Under the pieces are notes generated by a model. The model searched no databases and was not told where the DNA came from. It saw only the letters and a list, made by a program, of their open reading frames with translations. From Microbacterium sp. LWH13-1.2 (GTDB lineage: Bacteria; Actinomycetota; Actinomycetes; Actinomycetales; Microbacteriaceae), in the NCBI RefSeq assembly GCF_038397735.1, contig NZ_CP151635.1, forward strand, positions 3,410,001 through 3,474,000: DNA of 64,000 bases, given 5' to 3'. The translations under genes were made by a program, and so were the position numbers. Position 1 is the first letter of the stretch; every line of letters begins with the position of its first letter. Positions 34,991-44,659 of this stretch are shown here, piece by piece.

Positions 34991-35901
34991 CGCTCGGCTC
35001 CGTTCTCGGTGGTGTCTGCGGGGGTGTCTGGTGTCTCGTCGGCGTCGGCGTCGGCGTCGGCGTGGCCGTCCTCGTCGCCGTCCTCACTCGACGACCGGGG
35101 GTCCTCCGCGGGAGAACCCAGGGCATCGGACGGATCGTCGGCGTGTTCGGAATCGGCGCGCGGTGCGTCGCCCGGTTCCTCTGGGTTCTCCGACTCGGAT
35201 GCCGGGGCGTCGGGGTCGGGTGCCGGCGCGTCGGGTGCCGGGGCGTCGGGTGCCGGGGCGTCGAGCACGAGGGGCTGCACGGGGCCCGAGGCGTTGATGG
35301 CCTCGAGCTCGTTCATCCGCTCGAGGGCGACCGCCGCGGATCCGCCGATGATCACGAGCATGGCGTAGCCGCGGTCGGCGAACTCCGACGCGATGCGCCA
35401 CCAGCCGTCGGGGCTGCCGCCATGGCGGTCGGGGGAGACGAGCACGATGCCCTCGGTGCCCTCGCGCAGCACGGCGAGTTCGCACAGGATGCGTACGCGG
35501 GCCGCCGGATCGACGTTGCCGATCGGCACTCCGGCGAGTTCTCCGAAGCCGAGCTGGGTGAGCCAACGACGGGCATGCAGCGGAGTTGCACCGACACCGG
35601 CGAACATGAGCTCCTCGCCGACGACACCGGCGAGCGTGATGTCGGCGTGCGGGTCGCTGACATCGGGGGCGTCGACGAGCGCGACGGCGCGGCGGAGCAT
35701 CCGGTTGTTCGTCGTGCCGTCGACGGTGACGCGACCGGTCTCGGGCTTCATCCGTCCGCTCGCGATCAGGCCGAGTACGCTGGGGCGCTGCTCGGTCTCG
35801 GCGAGTGCGAAGCGCACGGCGCCGGTGTGGAACTCGAGGCTCGTCGTCGGCAGCGCCTGGCCTCCGCGCCCCTTGCTGACGTCGTGCAGAGTGATTCTCA
35901 T
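34987..35901 (-). CDS. ABC ATPase-like protein lacking nucleotide-binding motifs
   Basis: A 304-residue cytosolic protein. The order of elements mirrors an ABC ATPase (MRITLHDVSKGRGGQALPTT, then GLIASGRMKPETGRVTVDGT, FGELAGVPIGNVDPAARVRI, EGIVLVSPDRHGG), but Walker A has no GxxGxGK[ST], no LSGGQ signature is present and Walker B lacks the DE pair. It is therefore probably a non-hydrolysing pseudo-ATPase. From about residue 215 a low-complexity tail starts with repeated APAPD units and continues as a strongly acidic stretch. It overlaps tetR and the yhgE-like gene by 4 bases each, indicating one functional unit. Confidence 0.8.
   Translation of the reverse strand: MRITLHDVSKGRGGQALPTTSLEFHTGAVRFALAETEQRPSVLGLIASGRMKPETGRVTVDGTTNNRMLRRAVALVDAPDVSDPHADITLAGVVGEELMFAGVGATPLHARRWLTQLGFGELAGVPIGNVDPAARVRILCELAVLREGTEGIVLVSPDRHGGSPDGWWRIASEFADRGYAMLVIIGGSAAVALERMNELEAINASGPVQPLVLDAPAPDAPAPDAPAPDPDAPASESENPEEPGDAPRADSEHADDPSDALGSPAEDPRSSSEDGDEDGHADADADADETPDTPADTTENGAER
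35038..35066. repeat. Hexanucleotide microsatellite in the pseudo-ATPase tail
   Basis: About four tandem copies of GGCGTC (+ strand) encode an Asp-Ala run in the acidic tail. Such repeats vary in copy number by slippage. A related run of coding repeats (APAPD) lies at about 35215-35265. Confidence 0.7.
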
Positions 35902-36521
35902 GCGCTGATCTCCTGCGTGGCGACGATCTCGGGATGGGTGGCGAGCAGGTCGTCGGCTTCGCGCCACGACAGCCCGGCGATGCTGAGGAGTGTGCGGACG
36001 GCGATGTTGTCGGCGCCGGCGCTCGCGGCATCCGTGCGCGACACGACCGTGCGGGCCACCTCTTCGATGAGCCGGGCGAGCGTGGAGGCGGTGAGATCGG
36101 TGCGGAAGCTGCCGTCGCTCTGCCCGCGCTCGGCGAGGGCGGCGACAGTGCGACGCAGCGGGGCGAGTGCCTCGGCGGTGTGATCGACATGCGCCTCGTC
36201 GAGGGCGAGGGCGGCGGCGACCTGTACGTGCGCGGCCTCCTGCCAGAGCCTGGCGGCGAGGCGAGCGAGGGCGAGGCGAGGATCGGTGTCGGTCACGGAT
36301 TCGGCGATCGCGTTGAAGCGCTGGGCGCCGACCGAGATGAGCTCGCGGATCAGTGCCTCACGGTCGTCGAAGTGGCCGTAGAGGGTGCGGCGCGAAAGGC
36401 CGGCGCTGCGGGCGATGACGTCGATCGAGGCTCGCGGATCGACGGCGAGCGTGGCGCGGGCCGCGTCGAGGATGCCGGCGCGATTCTCGACGGAGTCACG
36501 GCGGGGAGCACGGGTGGTCAT
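35898..36521 (-). CDS. TetR-family transcriptional regulator
   Basis: A 207-residue repressor with an N-terminal HTH (IDVIARSAGLSRRTLYGHFDDREALIRE) and a helical ligand-binding domain. It is the first gene of an operon with the ABC-like pseudo-ATPase and the YhgE-like protein (ATGA overlap). The TGCACA-gcag-TGTGCA dyad 20 bases upstream of its start is a likely auto-regulatory site, so the whole operon should be derepressed by its ligand, which is unknown. Confidence 0.93.
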   Translation of the reverse strand: MTTRAPRRDSVENRAGILDAARATLAVDPRASIDVIARSAGLSRRTLYGHFDDREALIRELISVGAQRFNAIAESVTDTDPRLALARLAARLWQEAAHVQVAAALALDEAHVDHTAEALAPLRRTVAALAERGQSDGSFRTDLTASTLARLIEEVARTVVSRTDAASAGADNIAVRTLLSIAGLSWREADDLLATHPEIVATQEISA

Positions 36522-36540
36522 GCGCCCATTCTACGTATTG

Positions 36541-36556
36541 TGCACAGCAGTGTGCA
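36541..36556. promoter_or_regulatory. Candidate TetR operator
   Basis: TGCACA (36541-36546) and TGTGCA (36551-36556) form a perfect dyad with a 4-base spacer directly upstream of the tetR start codon. Auto-repression is inferred from position. Confidence 0.65.
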
Positions 36557-36595
36557 AGATAACTCGGAGGACTCACAGGGTCTGGACGGTGGGCC

Positions 36596-36681
36596 GTTCA
36601 CAACTCAGCACGGATCGCCGCTCTGAGCCTTTACCAGCACGATCCAGCGTCGAGGCCCGACGTTCATGCTGAATTGTGAAC
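36596..36681 (+). repeat. 86-bp palindromic intergenic repeat, copy 1
   Basis: Begins GTTCACAACTCAGCACG and ends CATGCTGAATTGTGAAC; these 17-base ends are inverted repeats of each other (2 mismatches). The middle shows little match to the second copy at 63719-63804, yet both are exactly 86 bp. This is the pattern of a short non-autonomous repeat with conserved terminal inverted repeats, or of a dispersed protein-binding/REP-like element. Confidence 0.82.
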
Positions 36682-36719
36682 GCCGAGCCGCCCAGACACA
36701 CAGAAGGGGGACACACGCA

Positions 36720-36753
36720 AGAGGGGGCGGATGCCGCAGCATCCGCCCCCTCT
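36720..36753 (-). terminator. argG terminator hairpin
   Basis: A 15-bp perfect stem (AGAGGGGGCGGATGC against GCATCCGCCCCCTCT) with loop CGCA, 14 bases past the argG stop. Read on the minus strand it is followed by TTGCGTGTGT rather than a pure U-run, as is common for high-GC terminators. Confidence 0.85.
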
Positions 36754-36767
36754 CTGAAACCGACAGA

Positions 36768-38665
<1,898 letters not shown>

Positions 38666-38763
38666 CGGTATGCCTTCCGCTACGCCTTAGTATCCAAAGG
38701 GTCACTATGTACCATCAATGACTGTACTTGTCTGAAGTGTACCCGCGGCGCGAGACTGAGGCA

Positions 38764-40134
38764 GTGACCTTCCCCCTCCCCACGGCAGCGGCCCTGCCTC
38801 GTGCGGCTCGGCATCCGTGGCTCGCCATGATCCCCCTGCTTCTCGGCATCCTGATCGGCGCGCTGGCGATCAGCAGCATGTCGACCGCGCTGCCGGCGAT
38901 CCGCGGCGACCTCGTCCTGAGCGACAGCGGCGCTCTCTGGCTCGTCGACGTGTATGCGCTCTCTCTGGCGGCGACGCTGATCGTCGCCGCCCGCATCGGC
39001 GACGCCTTCGGGCGCAAGCGGATCGTGTTGTTCGGCCTCGCCGGTTTCGCGGTGCTCAACGTCATCGGCGGATTCGCCCAGGACGGGATGCTGCTGATCG
39101 TCGTGCGCGCCCTCCTCGGCGTCGCGGAGGCGTTCGTCGTGGCCGGCGTCGTCGCCACGATCGGTGCGCACTATCACGCACGGCAGCGCGTGCTGGCCTA
39201 CGGGCTGTGGACCGCGACCTTCGGAGCCGGCAGCGCTCTGGGCCCGGTGCTCGGGGGCATCGTCACCGAAGGCCCGGGGTGGCGCTGGCTGCTGCTGGGC
39301 AGCGTGCCGCTCGCGGTCGTCGCGGGAGTGCTCGCGATCTGGCTCGTTCCCGACTCCCGCAGCTCGCGGCCCCCGTCGTGGGACGTCCTCAGCATACTGT
39401 CGTCGATCGTCGCGCTCGGGGCTCTCGTCTTCGCGCTGCACGAGGTGCTCGCGGCTCCCCTCGCCGCGGGCGTCGCCGGCGTCGTCGCGGTCGTGACGCT
39501 CGTGTTCTTCATCCGCCGTCAGCAGTCGCTGCGCGAACCACTCATCGACATGCGGCTCTTCCGAGTACCGGGGTTCAGCCCCGCGATCGTGCGCATCGTG
39601 GCGAGCAGCGGTGTGTCGACGGCATCCGTGCTCCTGGTGAGCCTTCATCTGCAGGATGCGCGGGGATTCAGCGCGGCCGCGGCCGGCATCGCGATCCTTC
39701 CGCAGGCGATCGCGATCGCGCTCGGCGGGGTGCTCGCCCCTCTGTTCCTCCGGTGGCTCACCTCGCCCACACTCACGGTGGTCGCGCTCGTGATCCAAGG
39801 CGCCGGACTCGCCTGGCTGGCGACCGGGGTCGACCTCGTCGCGATCCCGCTCGTGCTTGTCGGCGTGGGGTTCGGGATCGCGGCGACGCTCGCCGCGACG
39901 ACCCTCTTCGACGTGACCACCGAAGACGACGCCGGTCAGGTGGGGGCGATCCAGGAGGTCGGCTTCGCTCTCGGCGGCGGCCTCGGGATCGCCGTGCTCG
40001 GCACGATCGCCTCGATCGTCGGGTCGCGCGGCTTCGTCGTCGCGCTCCTCGTCGCGACAAGCATGGTCGTCGCCGCTGCGCTTCTGCCGCTCTGGAGACG
40101 CGCTCCGACGCCTCCCGTCCTCGACCCCCGCTGA
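38764..40134 (+). CDS. MFS transporter, DHA2 (EmrB/QacA) type
   Basis: A roughly 456-residue drug exporter with about 14 helices. Motif A is GDAFGRKRIVLFG and motif C-like glycine-rich helix is GAGSALGPVLGGI. The GTG at 38764 with GAGG upstream is chosen, though a TTG at 38728 is possible. It is divergent from HxlR and followed 17 bases later by an NAD(P)H oxidoreductase; export plus reduction of quinone or electrophilic compounds is a natural pairing. Confidence 0.9.
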   Translation: MTFPLPTAAALPRAARHPWLAMIPLLLGILIGALAISSMSTALPAIRGDLVLSDSGALWLVDVYALSLAATLIVAARIGDAFGRKRIVLFGLAGFAVLNVIGGFAQDGMLLIVVRALLGVAEAFVVAGVVATIGAHYHARQRVLAYGLWTATFGAGSALGPVLGGIVTEGPGWRWLLLGSVPLAVVAGVLAIWLVPDSRSSRPPSWDVLSILSSIVALGALVFALHEVLAAPLAAGVAGVVAVVTLVFFIRRQQSLREPLIDMRLFRVPGFSPAIVRIVASSGVSTASVLLVSLHLQDARGFSAAAAGIAILPQAIAIALGGVLAPLFLRWLTSPTLTVVALVIQGAGLAWLATGVDLVAIPLVLVGVGFGIAATLAATTLFDVTTEDDAGQVGAIQEVGFALGGGLGIAVLGTIASIVGSRGFVVALLVATSMVVAAALLPLWRRAPTPPVLDPR

Positions 40135-40151
40135 AGAAGAAAGGCACTCCG

Positions 40152-40943
40152 TTGTCCGCACCACGCCCGACCATCCACTGGATCTACGCCCACCCGCAGG
40201 AGAACTCCTTCAACGCCCGGCTGTTCCGCGACGGGGTGGAAGCCCTCTCGCGCGACCACGACGTCGAGATCACCGATCTGTATGCTCAGCGGTTCGACCC
40301 CGTCCTCGCCGCCCAGGACCTCGGCGAGCCCCACGGCAGGGAGGGCAACGTCGTCGATCTCATGGGCGAGGCGTTCGCCGCGGGGCAGCTGCCAGCGGAT
40401 GTGAGCGAGGAACAGCGCAAGCTCGGGGCCGCAGATCTCGTCGTGCTCCAGTTCCCGCTGTGGTGGTACGGCCCGCCGGCGATCCTGAAGGGGTGGCTCG
40501 ATCGTGTTCTCACCAACGGGTTCGCATACGGCCCCGTCGACCCGAACACGGGTCTGCCTCTCCGCTACGGTGAGGGCCTTCTGTCCGGACGCCGTGCACT
40601 CGTGATCGTGACGGCCGGCGAGGACGAACGCTCCATCGGAGAGCGGGGCATCAGCGGGGATCTCGACTCGCTGATGTTCCCGCTCACCCACGGCACCCTC
40701 TGGTACACCGGCATAGAGCCGCTCGACCTGCACGTGGTCCACGACGCCGATGGGCTGGCGCCTGCCGGCATCGACCGGGAGAGCGCGCGGCTCGTCGAAC
40801 GCCTCGCCGGGATCCGCGACGAATCGCCGAGCAGCCCGTATCGCCGGCTCCGCGACGGTGAGTATCACGGCACCCGCGCGCTCCGGGCGGACCTGCTGCC
40901 CGGGCGCACCGACCTCGGCATACACCGCGTCTCGGCCAGCTGA
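40152..40943 (+). CDS. NAD(P)H dehydrogenase (quinone), flavodoxin-like fold (KefF/MdaB family)
   Basis: A 263-residue cytosolic flavoprotein. The FMN/FAD-binding start IHWIYAHPQENSFNARL, the LQFPLWWYGPPAILKGWLDRV segment with the conserved WW and the FAYG motif (TNGFAYGPVD) identify the NQO1/MdaB/KefF family, which reduces quinones by two electrons and avoids radicals. The TTG at 40152 is chosen because AAGAAAGG lies 11 bases upstream and the frame opens there. It is in operon with the DHA2 exporter and probably under HxlR control. Confidence 0.9.
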   Translation: MSAPRPTIHWIYAHPQENSFNARLFRDGVEALSRDHDVEITDLYAQRFDPVLAAQDLGEPHGREGNVVDLMGEAFAAGQLPADVSEEQRKLGAADLVVLQFPLWWYGPPAILKGWLDRVLTNGFAYGPVDPNTGLPLRYGEGLLSGRRALVIVTAGEDERSIGERGISGDLDSLMFPLTHGTLWYTGIEPLDLHVVHDADGLAPAGIDRESARLVERLAGIRDESPSSPYRRLRDGEYHGTRALRADLLPGRTDLGIHRVSAS

Positions 40944-41009
40944 ACGGCGCACCGCGCCTCTGCACTTTCGGTCCGAGCGGTGGCAGAGTGTCCCTGAAGG
41001 AGGCGGCAC

Positions 41010-41723
41010 ATGGGCGGAGCGATTCTGTGGGGCATCGTCGCGGCGTCGCCTCTGATCATCGGTGCGGCGCTCGCACTGCTGCGCACCTGGCCGCCGCGCT
41101 GGCTCGGCATCGTGCTCGGCTTCGGTGCGGGTGCCCTCATGGCATCCATCGCCTTCGAGCTGTGGGAGGAGGGCCTGGATCTCGCGGGTCCCATCCCGCT
41201 CATCGTCGGGGTCGTGGGCGGCGCGTTGGCCTACTTCATCGCCGACCGCATCCTGGATGCCCGTGCCGCGAAGTCGAAGAACCAGGGCTCGGGGGCCGGT
41301 GTGCCTCTCGCGCTCGGGGCGCTGCTCGACGGCATCCCCGAGCAGCTGGTGCTCGGCATCGGCCTCGCATCCGGCGAACCCGTGAGCATCGCCCTGGTCG
41401 TGGCGATCGTCGTCTCGAACCTTCCCGAGTCGATCGGCTCCGCCGCCGATCTGCTGAAGGGCGGCATGGCGAAGTCGCGCGTGCTGCTGCTCTGGGCGGG
41501 CATCTCGGTGATCTGTGCCCTGGCGACGGTCGCGGGTTTCGGGCTGGCGAGTGCGACGGGCGACGACTTCCGTGCCGGCGCGAGCGGCTTCGCGGCCGGT
41601 GCCCTGCTCGTGATGCTCGTCGACTCGATGGTGCCCGATGCTCAGGAGAAGGCCAAGCAGGTCACGGGGCTCGCGACCGTGCTGGGCTTCGCGCTCGCCG
41701 CGGGGCTCTCGCTCGCGTCCTGA
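41010..41723 (+). CDS. ZIP-like metal transporter family membrane protein
   Basis: A 237-residue protein with about eight hydrophobic segments. The two ZIP-family metal helices are recognisable as ALLDGIPEQLVLGIGL and VVSNLPESIGSAADLLKGG; however the canonical HSxxxG of helix IV is replaced by DGIPE, as in many bacterial ZIP relatives. It may import zinc or another divalent cation, or have lost that specificity. The start ATG at 41010 follows GGAGG. It is the last gene before a compositionally different region. Confidence 0.82.
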   Translation: MGGAILWGIVAASPLIIGAALALLRTWPPRWLGIVLGFGAGALMASIAFELWEEGLDLAGPIPLIVGVVGGALAYFIADRILDARAAKSKNQGSGAGVPLALGALLDGIPEQLVLGIGLASGEPVSIALVVAIVVSNLPESIGSAADLLKGGMAKSRVLLLWAGISVICALATVAGFGLASATGDDFRAGASGFAAGALLVMLVDSMVPDAQEKAKQVTGLATVLGFALAAGLSLAS

Positions 41724-41880
41724 GGCGGTGCGGACAAGAAAATCGCGATATGCCCCGCCTGTGGTCGAACTTCGGCGGGCACAGTCGTCGTCCGACGGGG
41801 GCAGTCGCATCTGCAACCACGGTCAGGGCCCGACCAAATGCGTGCGCGGGGGCAGCGGACTGAAAGCGGTGTCCCGCGCG
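41724..41880. other. Non-coding boundary segment at the edge of an accessory patch
   Basis: 157 bases with no plausible gene. It includes an imperfect hairpin (CCCGCC at 41754, GGCGGG at 41774) that may terminate the ZIP-like gene. It marks the change from ordinary high-GC genes to a set of small atypical genes. I see no tRNA or integrase core site here. Confidence 0.5.
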
Positions 41881-42444
41881 CTATAGGAGCCCAACGCCCA
41901 CGATGATGACGATGACGGCTGCTGCGTACGTGAGGACGTATGTGATGATCACACGCCGCTGTTCGACAGGCATGTTACGTGTGCGAGCGGGCGGAGCGGC
42001 CTCGACGGAGTGAGCTGGCTGCGTGCTCGTCTCGTCGCTGTTCTCGTTTGTCTTGTCGCTGTTCTCGGTCTGCCTTGCCCCGTTTCCCACTCGGATGCGG
42101 CCGACGATCATCCGCGCCACCGCGATCAGCGCGGTAGCGCCCCCGATCCCGATGAACAGCACGCCGACCGCATTCCATTCGCGACCAGGGAGGCACAGAT
42201 CCGCCCACCCGGCGAACGTCCGTCCGAATCCGAACAACACGATGAAACCGGTCGTCGACAGCACCCATGGTGGCCCCGCATTCCAGACCCAACGTTGGAG
42301 CGCAGGGCCATCCCGATACACAGCCCGCCCCCACAGCACCAGCCAAGGGCTGAGCACGACTAGAGCGATCCCTGCCCCGAATGCCAGCAAATGCGCTATC
42401 CCTGCCGGAACACAACTCGAATCCATCGCACCCATCGCACCCAT
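41881..42444 (-). CDS. Hypothetical membrane protein
   Basis: About 187 residues with four predicted helices (GIAHLLAFGAGIALVVLSPWL, WVLSTTGFIVLFGFG, AVGVLFIGIGGATALIAVARM, and a C-terminal VIITYVLTYAAAVIVIIVGVG) and a polar linker rich in Asn, Glu and Ser between the last two. I do not recognise the family. The start is uncertain; ATG at 42444 is used, with other ATGs just downstream and none with a good ribosome-binding site. It lies in a patch of small membrane-protein genes next to a disrupted antitoxin gene. Confidence 0.6.
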   Translation of the reverse strand: MGAMGAMDSSCVPAGIAHLLAFGAGIALVVLSPWLVLWGRAVYRDGPALQRWVWNAGPPWVLSTTGFIVLFGFGRTFAGWADLCLPGREWNAVGVLFIGIGGATALIAVARMIVGRIRVGNGARQTENSDKTNENSDETSTQPAHSVEAAPPARTRNMPVEQRRVIITYVLTYAAAVIVIIVGVGLL

Positions 42445-42585
42445 CACCAGTAGAAGTTGAACATGACCGCGCGGCACGCCCCTAGTCCGGTGGTTGCACC
42501 GAACGCGAGCTAAAGCCGCCGCCAGCACTGCAACCGACTCCAGCGCCGCCAGTGCCGGACAGGGTCGTGTCTCGTTTGGCCGCGC

Positions 42586-43206
42586 TCACACGGCCGACGA
42601 CATCGCGTCAGCTATGCAGTCGATGGCGCGCTGAACCTCGCTCTCCGTCGCCCCCCGCAGGCCGGAACCGTTGGAGGGGATCACGGCGAAGGTTGCTTCT
42701 TCTCCGCTGGTGAGCGTGAGCGCCAGGCGGTTGAACGCCATGCTGTCTGCTGTTCGCAGCGAGATGCCCTCGATCTCGGCGAGTTCGATAGCTCGAACCT
42801 CTCCCGAAGCGAGGACTGTCGACTGTGTATGCACGAGGAGCTCAGCTCCGCGGATCAGTATCCATCCCTTGCCGGCGAAGGTTTTTCCCGTGCTCGGTCG
42901 GTCGAATTCTGCCTGCATGAACCCGAGCACCGGAGTCTCGCCACTTCGTCGCGCTACTCTCGCCATCGTGCGCAGCAAAGGCTTCCACCTCAGCGCACCG
43001 ATGAGCGAAATTGCGATGAGTGCCGTTCCGAAGATCCCCACGACGACTCTGTCCGCCGTCGGCACGCCCTGCAACGTCGGCACGATGAGACTGGCGGCTC
43101 CCATGAGGGCAAGTGCCGCCAGCGCGATGTTTCGTGCCACTGTCGTTGAGGGCCCGATCGGTGCGCTGTGGATCAGTGAGTGCCATTCGTTGGACTTACG
43201 AGTCAA
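42586..43206 (-). CDS. Hypothetical membrane protein with PH-like cytoplasmic domain
   Basis: 206 residues: two helices near residues 25-75 (ALAALALMGAASLIVPTLQG, VVVGIFGTALIAISLIGAL), then a soluble domain whose beta-strand pattern (GWILIRGAELLVHTQSTVLA, AIELAEIEGISLRTADSMAF, LALTLTSGEEATFAVI) looks like the bacterial PH-domain type. The TTG start has GGAGG 8 bases upstream, and the small upstream ORF stops within it (TTGA), so translation is coupled. Function unknown. Confidence 0.65.
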   Translation of the reverse strand: MTRKSNEWHSLIHSAPIGPSTTVARNIALAALALMGAASLIVPTLQGVPTADRVVVGIFGTALIAISLIGALRWKPLLRTMARVARRSGETPVLGFMQAEFDRPSTGKTFAGKGWILIRGAELLVHTQSTVLASGEVRAIELAEIEGISLRTADSMAFNRLALTLTSGEEATFAVIPSNGSGLRGATESEVQRAIDCIADAMSSAV

Positions 43207-43355
43207 TCTCGGGCCTCCTTGCGGCTCCTGGGAGCGAGGTGAGGAACATGACCGATCCCGTCAACGTTCCGAAGATCGCCGGCAAGCACCCCGCCCATCG
43301 GACCGCCTAGTAGGCCGATGGCGCTTCCAATAAGTGCGCCACCCGCTTGCAGCAT
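43203..43355 (-). CDS. Possible 50-residue glycine-zipper peptide
   Basis: An ORF of 50 codons starting at ATG 43355 with a glycine-zipper hydrophobic helix near its N-terminus (GGALIGSAIGLLGG then PMGGVLAG) and a charged, Arg/Lys-rich C-terminus ending RSRKEARD. Its TGA overlaps the TTG start of the next gene (TTGA). The coupling and the reasonable ribosome-binding site for the next gene argue that it is translated. Glycine-zipper helices occur in small pore-forming peptides and in C-terminal pieces of larger toxins; it could be a remnant. Confidence 0.4.
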   Translation of the reverse strand: MLQAGGALIGSAIGLLGGPMGGVLAGDLRNVDGIGHVPHLAPRSRKEARD

Positions 43356-43708
43356 ACAGAGCGACAACTACTCAGCCCGCGATTCCGCGCACGCTTCCTC
43401 CCGTCCCAGCGAGACGCCGATCCGCCCGGTATCGCCGGCTATACACACCTCATCGGACACGGGAACACTGGCATAAACGTACGTGTGACAGGCGCTTGAC
43501 TCGAGCGCAGCAGCAGAGTGCGCGCCAGCCTTCAACAAGCAGGAGCGTCCCCGCGAACGCTCGCTCGCCTGGTCACTAGCCCTGGCGTGCTCCCTGTCTA
43601 GGGTCGTAACAACACGGCCAGACTGTATGCTACGACGTCACTACGAAATTGCTTAGCCGCTTCAAGTACTCATGCGGAACGCCAAGGCGTCGGCAAGCAT
43701 CGTTCTAG
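43356..43708. other. 353-base gap without a recognisable gene
   Basis: Base composition is less GC-rich than the surrounding chromosome and all frames contain stops or low-quality peptides. I see no integrase or transposase remnant. Likely degraded foreign sequence. Confidence 0.5.
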
Positions 43709-43963
43709 TTACGTCGACGGAGGTTCGTCGGAGGTTCGTCGGGCTTTCAGCGCACGAACACTACCAGCTATGCCATTGACGAACAGCGCCATGCCGATGG
43801 CCCCCGCGGCGACGGCTTCCGGTGGTGTGTCGCCCCGGGCCATGGTCGGAACGCCATCACGGGCGTCAAGCCAGTAGGCCAGGGCCAGAAGTAGCGCGCC
43901 CAACACGAGCGCGACCGGAAAGAGCCAGTCGAAACGACGACCATGCCCCTGTTCCCCTGCCAT
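43709..43963 (-). CDS. Hypothetical two-helix membrane protein
   Basis: 84 residues with helices at about 14-31 (LFPVALVLGALLLALAYWL) and 49-66 (AVAAGAIGMALFVNGIAGSV), and a basic C-terminus. Start is the ATG at 43963. No family recognised. Size and topology are those of many small immunity or accessory membrane proteins, but no partner is identified. Confidence 0.6.
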   Translation of the reverse strand: MAGEQGHGRRFDWLFPVALVLGALLLALAYWLDARDGVPTMARGDTPPEAVAAGAIGMALFVNGIAGSVRALKARRTSDEPPST

Positions 43964-44089
43964 CAGCCCAGTCTATCCGCTAATAGAGCCGGCTCGAGAA
44001 ATCTGTCTCATGTCAGCGTGCGGGAGTGATGAAGGAACGATGCCAGGCCAGCATGGTTCCGCGCGCTCCACAAAAAACAACCTTGCTCA

Positions 44090-44332
44090 TCATTCCCGGG
44101 CGAACACCCCGGTGAGAATTGCTACAACTCCGATCGCAATGCTCACGATGCCAGTGAACCCCACCCAATACGCACTTGCTCTTTTACTCAAACTGTCACC
44201 GCGCTCGCCTATCAAATCTTTTTGCAGATTGGCGAGGAGGTTGTAAATCCTTCTTCGCCCTCGGAATATCAGAACCCCACCTACAATGGCAAAAATCCCA
44301 ATCGCGATAACTATGTAATTCTCTATTGTCAT
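44090..44332 (-). CDS. Hypothetical two-helix membrane protein, AT-rich
   Basis: 80 residues: helix 1 IVIAIGIFAIVGGVLIF, a basic stretch RGRRRIYNLLANLQKDL, helix 2 GFTGIVSIAIGVVAIL. GAGGA stands upstream of the ATG at 44332 and the upstream ORF ends 15 bases before, so the two are probably co-transcribed. Codon use (AAT, ATA, TTT, AAA) is clearly unlike the rest of the window, indicating recent acquisition. No family recognised. Confidence 0.65.
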   Translation of the reverse strand: MTIENYIVIAIGIFAIVGGVLIFRGRRRIYNLLANLQKDLIGERGDSLSKRASAYWVGFTGIVSIAIGVVAILTGVFARE

Positions 44333-44347
44333 GTTGAAATCCTCAAT

Positions 44348-44608
44348 TCAAAAGAAGCGCCACGTAGCCATCGCGCTACACCCGATCCCGGCGCCAGCAC
44401 TAGCGCCGCCGCCCCAGTACTGGTTCCCATCGGTGGCGAAGCTAAGATCTCCGTGACCGCCCAACGGTCCTGCAGATAGTGAGCACCCGACCGTTGCTGC
44501 CTCGATGCGGACGCCCGTTCCGTCGCTCATGATGTCGGCCGGACCCGGAAGGATGCCGAGGCGATCACGGATCGACGCGGGGATCACGATCCTCCCCGCT
44601 ATGTCCAA
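44348..44608 (-). pseudogene. Truncated AbrB/MazE-like antitoxin frame joined to an unrelated C-terminus
   Basis: The frame opens with TTLDIAGRIVIPASIRDRLG and GVRIEA, a clear AbrB/SpoVT swapped-hairpin DNA-binding domain of VapB-type antitoxins. No ATG or GTG start with a ribosome-binding site is present; the only start in frame is a TTG inside the domain. After about 40 residues the sequence changes to a Gly/Ser-rich tail (GGHGDLSFATDGNQYWGGGA, SAGAGIGCS) unlike any antitoxin. No VapC toxin follows. I read it as an antitoxin gene cut by insertion of the patch to its left, although the tail may still be expressed as a small peptide. Confidence 0.6.
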
Positions 44609-44659
44609 GGTCGTCTGCGTGCCCTGACGCCACGGTCGCAGCGGTAGAGGCGACAGGGC

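Noticed and set aside
41724..41880. An integration attachment site at the left edge of the accessory patch
   Set aside because: No tRNA end, integrase gene or direct repeat shared with the other edge could be seen.
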